From: Bacteroidota bacterium
GTDB taxonomy: Bacteria > Bacteroidota > Bacteroidia > Bacteroidales > F082
DNA: 13,015 nucleotides
Direction: 5' to 3'
Assembly (NCBI GenBank): GCA_002686705.1
Contig: NYYH01000052.1
Coordinates: 1-13,015, forward strand
Below the pieces are notes generated by a model, which was not told the DNA's origin, ran no database searches, and saw only the letters and a list, made by a program, of their open reading frames with translations. Of the stretch, positions 1 through 7,576 are shown piece by piece. How positions within the stretch are numbered: position 1 is the stretch's first letter; each line of letters starts with the position of its first letter. The translations under genes and the position numbers were made by a program.

Positions 1-422
1 AATGAAAGAAAAAAACAATATCAAAAAAAACAATTAGTTTTGTATTAACACTCTCTTAATTTTTGACCCTAAAAGTTCAAGTTTGTTTGAAGACATACAT
101 TTATGGTTAGATCTCTGTTATTTCGATAGTTATAATTTAAATGATTATCTAATAAAATTAGTTATTCAATGATTCGATCATCAAAAGTACAATAAAATAG
201 AGGAATGCCTCAAGTTTCTAACTTCACTTTGAAATTGTATGTCTAACAGGATTAGGGAATTGAATAATACAAATTCCTCTAACTAATCCTTAAAACTATT
301 AATTATATAGTAATCAATAGCTACAAGAGATGGCAATTAAAAAATAGACTTTGTTGTTCATTTTTTTAATTATTTTGCAAAACAATTTCTAAATCTTACT
401 AAAAAATAGGAACTCTAATTTT
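1..422. other. Non-coding region upstream of the TonB-dependent receptor gene
   Basis: This AT-rich stretch has no convincing reading frame on either strand and no recognisable tRNA or other structured RNA. It presumably contains the promoter and leader of the receptor gene starting at 423, but I found no exact TAnnTTTG -7 box. The closest strings are TAGACTTTG at 345-353, which has one base too many, and TTATTTTG at 370-377, which has one mismatch. The only clear structure is an interrupted inverted repeat at 248-290, listed separately. A smaller hairpin (ATGAT-TCG-ATCAT, 169-181) is of a size expected by chance in DNA of this composition. Confidence 0.6.
248..290. repeat. Interrupted inverted repeat (hairpin) upstream of the receptor gene
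   Basis: AGGATTAG at 248-255 pairs with CTAATCCT at 283-290, and the directly adjoining GGAATT at 256-261 pairs with AATTCC at 272-277. This gives 14 base pairs closed by a 10-base loop (262-271), with a 5-base bulge TCTAA on the right arm. No run of T follows on either strand, so it does not look like an intrinsic terminator. It could be a regulator site, a structured leader element or a remnant of a small repeat element. The pairing is directly visible; the function is unknown. Confidence 0.5.
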
Positions 423-2972
423 ATGTTCTATTTCAAACTAACTTTTATAAGCTTCTTATGTTTCATTCAAATGCTGCCTTCGCTGGTTGCCAATAATAGT
501 GGCGAAGTTGCAGAAGATGGTAAAATAAAAGGTGCTGTTGTGGATTCACAGACCAAAGAACCAATTGAATATGCAACTATTGCCTTGTATAGAGAAGCAG
601 ACAATGAACTGATTACAGGAACTGTTACAGATTTTATTGGGCACTTTAAAATTGAGAAACCCGTTGCAGGTAATTATTATTTGATAATTACTTTTATTGG
701 CTTTAAAGAAATTAAATCAGAACGGTTCACAGTTATTAATAATAATCGTAACCTCAATCTTGGTAACTTTACTTTAGTATCTTCTTCCAGGAATTTGGAT
801 GCCGTTGAGGTGATTGCCAAAAGAGCTACTATTGAATATAGAATTGATAAAAAAGTAATCAATGTTGGCAAACAAATCACAGCACAGGCAGGTACAGCAA
901 TAGATATTCTTGAGAACGTCCCATCGGTACAAGTGGATATTGAAGGTAACGTTACATTAAGGGGAAGTAGCGGGTTTACTGTATTGATTGATGGCAGACC
1001 AACAATACTGGATCCAAGTGATGTGCTGCGCCAAATTCCATCAACAAGTATTGAAAATATAGAAATAATAACAAATCCTTCGGCTAAATATGAGCCAGAT
1101 GGAGCCACAGGAATTATCAATATTATTACCTTAAAAAACCGGCTTGATGGTTTAAGTGGAGTTGTTAATGCCAGTGCTGGAATATATGGTGAATATGCAG
1201 GGGATCTTCAGATGAGCTACAGAATGAATAAACTTAATTTCGTTTTAAGTGCGAATCACCGTACAAGGTCGCAACCCGGATTTCAAACAGCGGAAAGAAA
1301 AACGTTTTCAAATGATACAAGTTTTTTTGTCGAATCTTCCGGGGATACAAAAAGGGAATATTATAGAAGCAATATTAGAGCAGGAATTGAATATGACATG
1401 AGCAAAAGGGATTTTATTTCATTATCAGGTAGAATTGGCCATTGGGGTATGATGACTAACTCAAATCTTAGATATAACGATTGGACTTTCCCGGAAACTG
1501 CAATGTTTTCTTATAATAGTATGGACCATGCTGAAAGAGGGGGAAATTATTTTAGTGTTAATGGGTTATACCAACGAACATTTTCAAAAAAAGTTCAGAA
1601 AAAGGAAGTAATTCCTAATCCTGAAATTAACGATGGTAAAGAAGCCAAAACTTTCGAGAATATTAACGACCCAGATACCAAACCTCAAATCGATCATGCT
1701 CTAATATTCAAAATAGATTACCAGGGTAGAGATTTTAATGAGTCAATTACAAATGAATTGAGGGACCTCTCTGATGAGTTGATTGATAAAAATAAAAATG
1801 TTGAAAAAGGACCTTCTAGTAAGTTTAGGTTAAATATTGACTATACTTTACCTGTCAGCATTAGCGACAAATTTGAGGCAGGAATGCAATGGAGAAGCAG
1901 GAAAAGTGTCGATATTACAGAATTATGGCTATATAATGATACAACTGGTGAGTTAGAATATATTGATAAGTACAGTCATAAAGTTGATTACTTGCGCAAC
2001 ACATATGCTGCATATGCATTATATGGAGGATTTGCAGGTAATTTTGGTTACCAAGTTGGCCTTCGAACAGAATATACTTATCGGAATATTGAAATGGTTG
2101 GTGAAACTCCTTTTATTATTGATCGTTGGGACTATTTTCCTACCACCCATTTATCATACAATTTACCACTTGAGCAGCAAATAATGGCGAGCTATTCACG
2201 TCGTATTGACCGCCCAAGAGGATGGTGGCTTGAACCATTTATTACTTGGGTAGATGCATACAATGTACGACAGGGAAATCCTGCCATGAAACCGGAATAT
2301 ATCGATTCGTATGAAGCTGGATATCTTAAAAAGTTTAATGACAATTTCTTCTCTCTGGAAGCCTATTACCGAATTACACATAATAAGATTGAAAGGATTT
2401 CTTCTGTTTTCCATGAAAATGTTATGTTGAGTAAGCCAGAAAATATTGGTCAGGATTTTTCACTGGGGATTGAAGCAATGCTTAATATTGGAGTTTTTAA
2501 TTGGTGGGATATGGAAGTTAGTGGTACCTTTTTCAGATACAAACTGGTAGGTGAGTTAACTTATATGAATGATGATGAAATTATATCAGAACCAATAAAT
2601 CGATCCTCACGAAACTGGAATTCAAGACTCAACAACACATTTAAACTGTGGAGAAATGGAGAATTGCAATTGAGTAGTAGATATAACAGCTCCTCTGTTA
2701 CTGCACAAGGAACAACAACAGGGTATTTTGTTTTGGATGCTGCGTTTAAAGTTACATTTCTTCATCGTTCATTGTCTGCCAATCTTCAAGGCAGAGATAT
2801 CTTGGGCACTTCTCTTCGGGAAAGAATATCTGAAGGACCAAATTTTTATACACACTACAAGAATGTGCCAAAATCACCGGTTATTGTACTCACGATCTCA
2901 TATCGCTTTAATAATTTTGATATTGGTAAAGGTTCAAGACAAAATGAAGAAGGTGAAGGAGAGGATTTCTAA
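423..2972 (+). CDS. TonB-dependent outer-membrane receptor, carboxypeptidase-regulatory-like domain plus plug plus beta-barrel
   Basis: This outer-membrane protein probably takes up a ligand using TonB energy; the ligand is unknown. Residues 1-23 form a signal peptide (hydrophobic core to LVA-N). Residues about 34-120 are a CarboxypepD_reg-like beta-sandwich (KGAVVDSQTKEPIEYATI, then TDFIGHF). A TonB-box-like stretch LDAVEVIAKR lies near 125-134. The plug is about 145-237, with VPSVQVDIEGNVTLRGSSG, VLIDGRP and a closing GATGIINIITLK. The rest to 849 is a barrel rich in alternating aromatic strands, ending with PVIVLTISYRFN and a short acidic tail. The order and C-terminal end match the 'outer membrane beta-barrel family' (PF14905-like) receptors, not SusC, and no SusD partner lies beside it. 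Length is normal and the frame intact. A broken S41 protease gene follows 25 bases downstream and was probably once co-transcribed. Confidence 0.92.
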   Translation: MFYFKLTFISFLCFIQMLPSLVANNSGEVAEDGKIKGAVVDSQTKEPIEYATIALYREADNELITGTVTDFIGHFKIEKPVAGNYYLIITFIGFKEIKSERFTVINNNRNLNLGNFTLVSSSRNLDAVEVIAKRATIEYRIDKKVINVGKQITAQAGTAIDILENVPSVQVDIEGNVTLRGSSGFTVLIDGRPTILDPSDVLRQIPSTSIENIEIITNPSAKYEPDGATGIINIITLKNRLDGLSGVVNASAGIYGEYAGDLQMSYRMNKLNFVLSANHRTRSQPGFQTAERKTFSNDTSFFVESSGDTKREYYRSNIRAGIEYDMSKRDFISLSGRIGHWGMMTNSNLRYNDWTFPETAMFSYNSMDHAERGGNYFSVNGLYQRTFSKKVQKKEVIPNPEINDGKEAKTFENINDPDTKPQIDHALIFKIDYQGRDFNESITNELRDLSDELIDKNKNVEKGPSSKFRLNIDYTLPVSISDKFEAGMQWRSRKSVDITELWLYNDTTGELEYIDKYSHKVDYLRNTYAAYALYGGFAGNFGYQVGLRTEYTYRNIEMVGETPFIIDRWDYFPTTHLSYNLPLEQQIMASYSRRIDRPRGWWLEPFITWVDAYNVRQGNPAMKPEYIDSYEAGYLKKFNDNFFSLEAYYRITHNKIERISSVFHENVMLSKPENIGQDFSLGIEAMLNIGVFNWWDMEVSGTFFRYKLVGELTYMNDDEIISEPINRSSRNWNSRLNNTFKLWRNGELQLSSRYNSSSVTAQGTTTGYFVLDAAFKVTFLHRSLSANLQGRDILGTSLRERISEGPNFYTHYKNVPKSPVIVLTISYRFNNFDIGKGSRQNEEGEGEDF

Positions 2973-2997
2973 ATTGTACAGTTACATTATAGAGACA

Positions 2998-3980
2998 ATG
3001 AATAAATTAATATTAATCATTACTCTAATTACAACTTTAGCCATCGCTGCTTAAGGCTAATAAAAGGACAAGCGATAATAATTTCTGTGAAGAAAGAGTC
3101 TGCTGCTTATAATATTGGTATTAAACCAGGATTTAATCTTGTTGAAGTGAATGGGAAAACTATCAATTCATTTATTGATGCTAAGAAGGCAGATCCAAAC
3201 CCTCCTTTTAACGATATTCACATAAACTTATTAAGTACTGAGAACATTATCCGAGAATTGTACGGAACACCTGGTGACACAGTAAATATAACTTATTTAG
3301 GTGAAAAAAATATAGAACACTTTGCATCACTTATACTTAACAACAGAAGTGCTGAGAAAGTGTCATTTATTCCATCATTGCCGCCAATGTATGCTTCGTT
3401 TGATAAAAAGATAATTAATGATAGAATTGCTTATATACATTTTGATGTTTTTCTTCCAGTTTTGCTCGATTCGATAGTAAGTAGTATTGCCGAGTATAAT
3501 GATTATCCTAATTTGATTATCGATATACGGGGAAATCCCGGTGGGGATTTTAATACCAGAAGAACCATAGCATAACAATTTGTAAGTGAGCGTACCCTAT
3601 TCTGGAGATACCAACGAAGAAACGATGTTAACGAAGTGTTTTTAGTCCCTCCATCTAAGCCATATAATGGAAAAGTAGTAATACTTATAGATGAGTTGAG
3701 CAGCTCGTCAAGTGAAGAATTCTCAGGTGCTATGAAAGCTATCGGGAGAGCTACTATTATTGGTCAAAGAACGGCTGGAAAAGTAGTAACTATGGAGATT
3801 GTAGAATTGCCTGATGGTGGACTTTTTGTTTATCCAAATCAGCAAACTCGAACATGCAAAGATGAAATATTGGAAGCGGTAGGAGTTGTCCCTGATATTA
3901 GTATTGAATTAGATAGAGATTCATTATTAATAGGGATAGATAATCAGCTTGAAAAAGCAATTAATTACTTAAATAATTAA
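2998..3980 (+). pseudogene. Decayed S41-family (C-terminal processing-type) serine protease with PDZ domain
   Basis: Three pieces together resemble an exported S41 protease. An ATG at 2998 starts a signal-peptide-like segment (MNKLILIITLITTLAIAA) that ends at a TAA at 3052. Homology then resumes in another frame, with no start of its own except a GTG at 3087: a PDZ domain (SVKKESAAYNIGIKPGFNLVEVNGK) and the S41 core LIIDIRGNPGG. That frame is interrupted by TAA at 3573-3575 and continues unbroken to 3980 with the Ser cluster of the nucleophile motif (LSSSSSEEF, Ser codons 3699-3713), the presumed catalytic Lys (TAGK, 3780-3782) and the typical end GVVPDISIELDRD. The part usually present between signal peptide and PDZ is missing. 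So there are two lesions: an N-terminal deletion/frameshift and a nonsense codon upstream of the catalytic residues. Loss of activity is inferred. A sequencing error could explain one lesion but hardly both. Confidence 0.85.
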
Positions 3981-4078
3981 TTACACAAAAAATACCGTGA
4001 TTAAATGACAATGATGTAATTAAAGATGCTAGAACAGTGCTTTATATTCAATCTAGATGCAAACCCTAATTAGCTTCT

Positions 4079-4315
4079 TTAAGTATTGTTTAAATCGAAT
4101 AACTTCTTTTCTCTTTCTCTCAAACACTGCTTATGATGAATAATAATCTTGTCGAGTTTCTCCTCGCTCATTTCATTAACTAATTTAAATTTTTCTTCAG
4201 TAGAAAGTTCACGAAGTTCGATAGCTGGACAAGTATCCAAAGGGTCATCCAAAGGACATTGTATTAAAAGTCCGAAAACGCTGGATATTTTTTCGGTTAA
4301 CAGGATTTTATCCAT
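4079..4315 (-). CDS. Small Cys/His-containing protein of unknown function (78 aa)
   Basis: I do not recognise a named family. The protein is short, soluble and charged, with no signal peptide or membrane segment. The N-terminal half has CPLDDPLDTC (Cys20 and Cys29). The C-terminal half is a predicted amphipathic helix (about 38-72, LSTEEKFKLVNEMSEEKLDKII) running into HHKQC (His60, His61, Cys64) and a basic end. The Cys/His spacing could bind a metal, or the cysteines could be redox-active; this is inference. Reasons to believe it is a gene: protein-like composition with a clear helix pattern, an exact TAnnTTTG box 19 bases upstream of the ATG, and a position in an otherwise empty gap, convergent with the protease pseudogene. 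It sits downstream of the VOC gene on the same strand, with 106 bases between them. Confidence 0.6.
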   Translation of the reverse strand: MDKILLTEKISSVFGLLIQCPLDDPLDTCPAIELRELSTEEKFKLVNEMSEEKLDKIIIHHKQCLREREKKLFDLNNT

Positions 4316-4334
4316 AAAATCAATTCTAGGAAGT

Positions 4335-4342
4335 CAAAAATA
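4335..4342 (-). promoter_or_regulatory. Candidate Bacteroidota -7 box for the 78-aa protein gene
   Basis: On the - strand this reads TATTTTTG, an exact match to the TAnnTTTG -7 consensus of the Bacteroidota primary sigma factor. It ends 19 bases before the ATG at 4315, which would give a leader of roughly 12 bases. A TTG at 4357-4359 on the same strand is closer than the usual 19-base spacing, so the -33 element is poor. In AT-rich DNA a single box can arise by chance. Confidence 0.35.
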
Positions 4343-4421
4343 CAAATTTTCTAAAACAAGTTTATACTAATATAAATGCTTAATTATTCAGTAATTTCAT
4401 TTATAGAGAATCACAAACTCA

Positions 4422-5477
4422 TCAAATTTTTCGGGATGCCCCTAAGATTTTAAAAAACCACATGGGTAAAGGCTTTTTTTGTTTTCTTTTAGTAATATTT
4501 AGATACCATCCAATTTTCTTTATGATGGGAATTTTGTGTGTCTCAACAAATTCAATTAATGTCCCATCAGGATCTTCAATATAAGAGAAGTGTCCGGCAG
4601 CTTCGCCCATGTCAAAACCAACTGCACTGTCAACTGTAAAATTATATCCAGCAGCTTCACACTCCGTTTTCAGATCATGCATTCCAATTATATCAAAGCA
4701 TAGATGGATATACCCTAAATCTCCCCAAAGTCGATCTTCATATATTTTTCTAACCTTATGATCTACAGCCTGAATAAGTTCAATCGTGCTATCACCCAAC
4801 ATAGGGCTAAATGGTCCTATTCTCTTGTTTTCATGCTTTAGCAGTACTCGTCTGTATTTCTCATTTCCACCTGGCAAACTTGTCAAATCATTAAAAATCT
4901 TCTCCTGGTCATAAACAACAGTTTCATAACCTAAAATTTGAGAGTATAACTTTATGGATCTATCCATATCGCTAACTCCAATTATTACGCCTGAATTTCC
5001 ACCGGTTACTTTTGGTTGTTTTAGAAGCCAATCTGTACCTTGTTCGATCTCAAAAATGTTATTGTATGGATCTTTTATAAAAAAATGTGGTTTACCTTCC
5101 GGAGAGTTATTTATTTCAGAAATTATGTTGACTTTACTTTTTTGAAACTGTTTAAATGCCCTATGTATATCAGGGGCTTTTATCTTGCCGATAAAAATAC
5201 CCAAATCACCTAGTTGAATCTCAAAAGAAGGTGCTTCCGGAGTTCGACTTGTATTTTGCCAAACTTCAAATCCACCTCCCCCCTTCATATTATAAGTAAG
5301 TACAGCATGGCGTGTTTGAATTTGATTATCAGTATATCGTGACATCAAATTAGCCTCTGCTGCTTCATCAAAAATGATAACGTCGTAACCAAGTATTTTT
5401 TGATACCAATCACGTGCTTCTTTTAAATTCGAAACCCCAATTCCTAATTGCTGTATCCCAGCTACAATATATGCCAT
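4422..5477 (-). CDS. Two-domain VOC (glyoxalase/bleomycin-resistance/dioxygenase fold) protein
   Basis: The 351-residue protein contains two tandem vicinal-oxygen-chelate domains and no signal peptide, so it is probably cytoplasmic. Domain 1 (about 6-146) opens with LGIGVSNLKEARDWYQKILGYDV and closes with HFFIKDPYNNIFEIEQ. Domain 2 (about 160-313) opens with GVIIGVSDMDRSIKLYSQILGYE and closes with FSYIEDPDGTLIEFVE. Possible metal ligands in domain 2 are His258 (YIHLCFD) and Glu309 (LIEFVE). The His often found on the first strand is absent in both domains (IQQLGIG, NSGVIIG), so the metal site may be incomplete or atypical. A basic, aromatic C-terminal tail (about 318-351) is not part of the fold. 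The ATG follows directly on the TAA of the upstream dehydrogenase gene, implying translational coupling and a shared pathway. Isomerase, lyase or ring-cleaving dioxygenase activity are all possible; the substrate cannot be read. Confidence 0.82.
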   Translation of the reverse strand: MAYIVAGIQQLGIGVSNLKEARDWYQKILGYDVIIFDEAAEANLMSRYTDNQIQTRHAVLTYNMKGGGGFEVWQNTSRTPEAPSFEIQLGDLGIFIGKIKAPDIHRAFKQFQKSKVNIISEINNSPEGKPHFFIKDPYNNIFEIEQGTDWLLKQPKVTGGNSGVIIGVSDMDRSIKLYSQILGYETVVYDQEKIFNDLTSLPGGNEKYRRVLLKHENKRIGPFSPMLGDSTIELIQAVDHKVRKIYEDRLWGDLGYIHLCFDIIGMHDLKTECEAAGYNFTVDSAVGFDMGEAAGHFSYIEDPDGTLIEFVETHKIPIIKKIGWYLNITKRKQKKPLPMWFFKILGASRKI

Positions 5478-6272
5478 TTATTTCGGCTGAATTTTGTTCA
5501 CAAAGCTATAAAAAAGAACAGGTAAAAATTTTCTAACCCAAACTAAGTAGATTTCCTTGCCACCAATAAACACTTCTTTCTTATTTTTTTTAATGGCCTT
5601 AATAATTTGTTTAGAACAAGATTCAGCACTAATACCTTGTGCCTGACCATCATCCAATTGATTATGCCGACTCCCATCCTTCAAAATTGCATTGTATGAA
5701 ATATTAGTTTTAACACGACCAGGTATAACGATTGTAACCTTTATTCGATTACTTGCTTGTTCAGCTCTAAGAGTTTCATAGTAACCATGCAGTGCATGTT
5801 TAGAAGCCGAATAAGCAGATCGAAGAGGAAATCCAAACTTACCAACGACGGAGCTCACTACAACAATGTGTCCAGATTTTTGTTCCATCATATAAGGCAA
5901 GACAGCCTTAGTAATAGCAATATTTCCAAAATAATTAATTTCCATTATACGACGGTCTATTTTAAGTGGTGTCTCAAATGCAAATGATCTTTGACTGATA
6001 CCTCCGTTTAAAATTAAATAATCAATTGAGCCATATCTTTGTATAACTTCTTTAACATTAGAGCTATAGTCATTATTCTTCTCTAAATCCAATGGGATGA
6101 GGAAGCAGTTTTCAGTATAATGCACACAACGATTCTTAACCTTTTCTAACTCTTCAACATTACGAGATGAAAGCACAACATTTGCCTGAAGTTTGGCCAT
6201 AGTTATTGAAAGTGCCTTTCCAATACCTGATGAGGCTCCAATTATCCAAACTGTTTTGTCATTAAACGTCAT
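5478..6272 (-). CDS. Short-chain dehydrogenase/reductase (SDR), classical type
   Basis: This is an NAD(P)-dependent oxidoreductase of 264 residues, a normal length for a classical SDR. The cofactor motif GASSGIG is at 12-18. SSRN (35-38), with Arg37 after the second strand, suggests NADP(H). The NNAG motif appears as NGG (89-91). The catalytic set is Ser141 (VVVSSVVG), Tyr154 and Lys158 (SAYSASKHA), with PGRVKT after the sixth strand. The sequence resembles the DHRS7-like branch, with NGGISQRS and a C-terminal hydrophobic stretch (about 240-258, KEIYLVWVRKFLPVLFYSF) that may contact the membrane. It is upstream of the VOC gene with no intervening base (TAA then ATG), so the two are almost certainly one transcript. 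The physiological substrate is unknown. A 147-base gap separates it from the GH26 gene upstream, so it may have its own promoter, though no clear -7 box is visible there. Confidence 0.9.
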   Translation of the reverse strand: MTFNDKTVWIIGASSGIGKALSITMAKLQANVVLSSRNVEELEKVKNRCVHYTENCFLIPLDLEKNNDYSSNVKEVIQRYGSIDYLILNGGISQRSFAFETPLKIDRRIMEINYFGNIAITKAVLPYMMEQKSGHIVVVSSVVGKFGFPLRSAYSASKHALHGYYETLRAEQASNRIKVTIVIPGRVKTNISYNAILKDGSRHNQLDDGQAQGISAESCSKQIIKAIKKNKKEVFIGGKEIYLVWVRKFLPVLFYSFVNKIQPK

Positions 6273-6419
6273 CCTAATATTAATTAATCAGCACATCGAA
6301 ATTAGAATGTCTAAAAATATCAAATAATTATTACTATCAGTCGATTTCAACAAAGATTAAATTACTTAGTCGAAATGATAATATTTTGAAGTGCAGATAA
6401 AGCACTCGTTAGGCTCCCA

Positions 6420-7565
6420 TTACCAGGTATCTTTAATAGTTTGACGGATTACTTCACAAGTTGAAGTGTCGTTAATTATGCTCCAGTTAAGAGACTTGTT
6501 TAATGTTGTTTTATCGTCATCATCATTAAATAGTATAATAGCCTTTAATCTTGGATACTTTGCTGGTAAATCTGTAAGAGCATTTCTGAACCATTCTTCT
6601 CTATTACCTCCAACTCGTAGGCATCCCATTTCAGTAATCATCATAGGTTTGTCGAGCATATCTAGCCAATCATAATAGTTGCCATATATATCTTTAAATG
6701 TCCACCATTTAGACCAAGAGGCAACAGTACCATAATTTAAGGTTCCAACTCCTATCCAATCAACATATTCATCACCAGGGTAATATTCGGCATAACGCAA
6801 ATAGGCAGGCTGAGGTGCCCAAATCCAGATTACGTTATCCACTCCTAACTCCCGGAATTTATTAACGACATGTTGCCAAGCGGCAACAAAATCCTTTGGT
6901 TCATTATTCTGAGGGCCCCATGGATATCTGTAAGGATCATTCATTTCATGTCCGAATCTAATGAAAATATTATGTTCAAAAGCAGCTATTTCATGAGCCC
7001 ACTCCTCAATATAGAAATCATAATCACCACGAGCCACAGTAGACATCCCTGCTACATTTGGATCAGCAACAGCATGTAAATTATGTTTTTCTCTATCAAA
7101 GTCATTTAGCCATGGTTCCCAGGTTATTATAGGCATTGAGCCCAAATCGTAAATTGTTTTTGCATAAATTGCTGGAAACTTTTCTCTATCCTTATCACCC
7201 CAGGCAGTATAAATTTGAATTAGTGGTAAAGTGGACTTTAGTGATTCATCAAGATTTATTATTTTATCGAAAGACTGCAGATAATTATTTTCATAAACCC
7301 CAAGAAAAATTGTATCCGGATTTTTCATCAACTCAATATTATGCCTATATGGTTGAAACCAAGCCAGTTCTTTCGATCTTATTGGTTCTCGCTGACTAAG
7401 GAGGTAATCTTGTTCAACTTCAATTATTTTATTTCCTAAAGCATCTAATGCTCCAGAAATAGGGCCACTTGTTTGTTTTCCAAGAAAGACAAATACAAGT
7501 ACTAATGCAATACCCATTACTGTTGCTGCACTAACAAAAACAAAACGCTTCATCGAATTCTTCAT
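6420..7565 (-). CDS. Membrane-anchored glycoside hydrolase family 26 protein (beta-mannanase/lichenase-like)
   Basis: This is a retaining endo-glycosidase-like protein, probably acting in the periplasm while tethered to the inner membrane. After a few basic residues comes one membrane segment (about 8-28) with no signal-peptidase or lipobox Cys site, then a (beta/alpha)8-type domain (about 60-375). The acid/base is probably Glu207 in RFGHEMND (codon 6945-6947), and the nucleophile is Glu312 in MITEMG (codon 6630-6632); their spacing of 105 residues fits GH26. Other GH26-like signals are PIITWEPW (145-152) and WIWAPQP (247-253). Known members cleave beta-1,4-mannan, and some cleave mixed-linkage glucan or xylan. 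It is the last gene of the polysaccharide operon, 11 bases after the synthase. I infer that it trims or edits the polymer, as BcsZ does for cellulose. An alternative start is Met5. Both catalytic acids are present, so activity is expected. Confidence 0.85.
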   Translation of the reverse strand: MKNSMKRFVFVSAATVMGIALVLVFVFLGKQTSGPISGALDALGNKIIEVEQDYLLSQREPIRSKELAWFQPYRHNIELMKNPDTIFLGVYENNYLQSFDKIINLDESLKSTLPLIQIYTAWGDKDREKFPAIYAKTIYDLGSMPIITWEPWLNDFDREKHNLHAVADPNVAGMSTVARGDYDFYIEEWAHEIAAFEHNIFIRFGHEMNDPYRYPWGPQNNEPKDFVAAWQHVVNKFRELGVDNVIWIWAPQPAYLRYAEYYPGDEYVDWIGVGTLNYGTVASWSKWWTFKDIYGNYYDWLDMLDKPMMITEMGCLRVGGNREEWFRNALTDLPAKYPRLKAIILFNDDDDKTTLNKSLNWSIINDTSTCEVIRQTIKDTW

Positions 7566-7576
7566 CTCTATATATT

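Noticed and set aside
345..377. TAGACTTTG and TTATTTTG as -7 boxes for the TonB receptor gene
   Set aside because: One has an extra spacer base and the other a mismatch; neither has a -33 element at the right distance.
677..1120. Antisense 147-residue reading frame inside the TonB receptor gene
   Set aside because: It lies wholly within a strongly supported gene on the other strand and has no recognisable domain; it is a frame shadow.
3573..3575. In-frame TAA as programmed read-through or recoding
   Set aside because: TAA is not a usual recoding codon, no stimulatory structure is apparent, and the gene's N-terminal end is also broken, so decay is the simpler explanation.
423..3980. Nutritional SusC/SusD-type polysaccharide utilisation locus
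   Set aside because: The receptor is of the PF14905-like barrel type, no SusD is present, and the GH26 gene is in a separate biosynthetic operon on the opposite strand.
6390..6406. Possible terminator hairpin (AGTGC-7-base loop-GCACT) just after the GH26 gene
   Set aside because: The stem has only 5 pairs and no T run follows on the - strand, so it is not a convincing intrinsic terminator.
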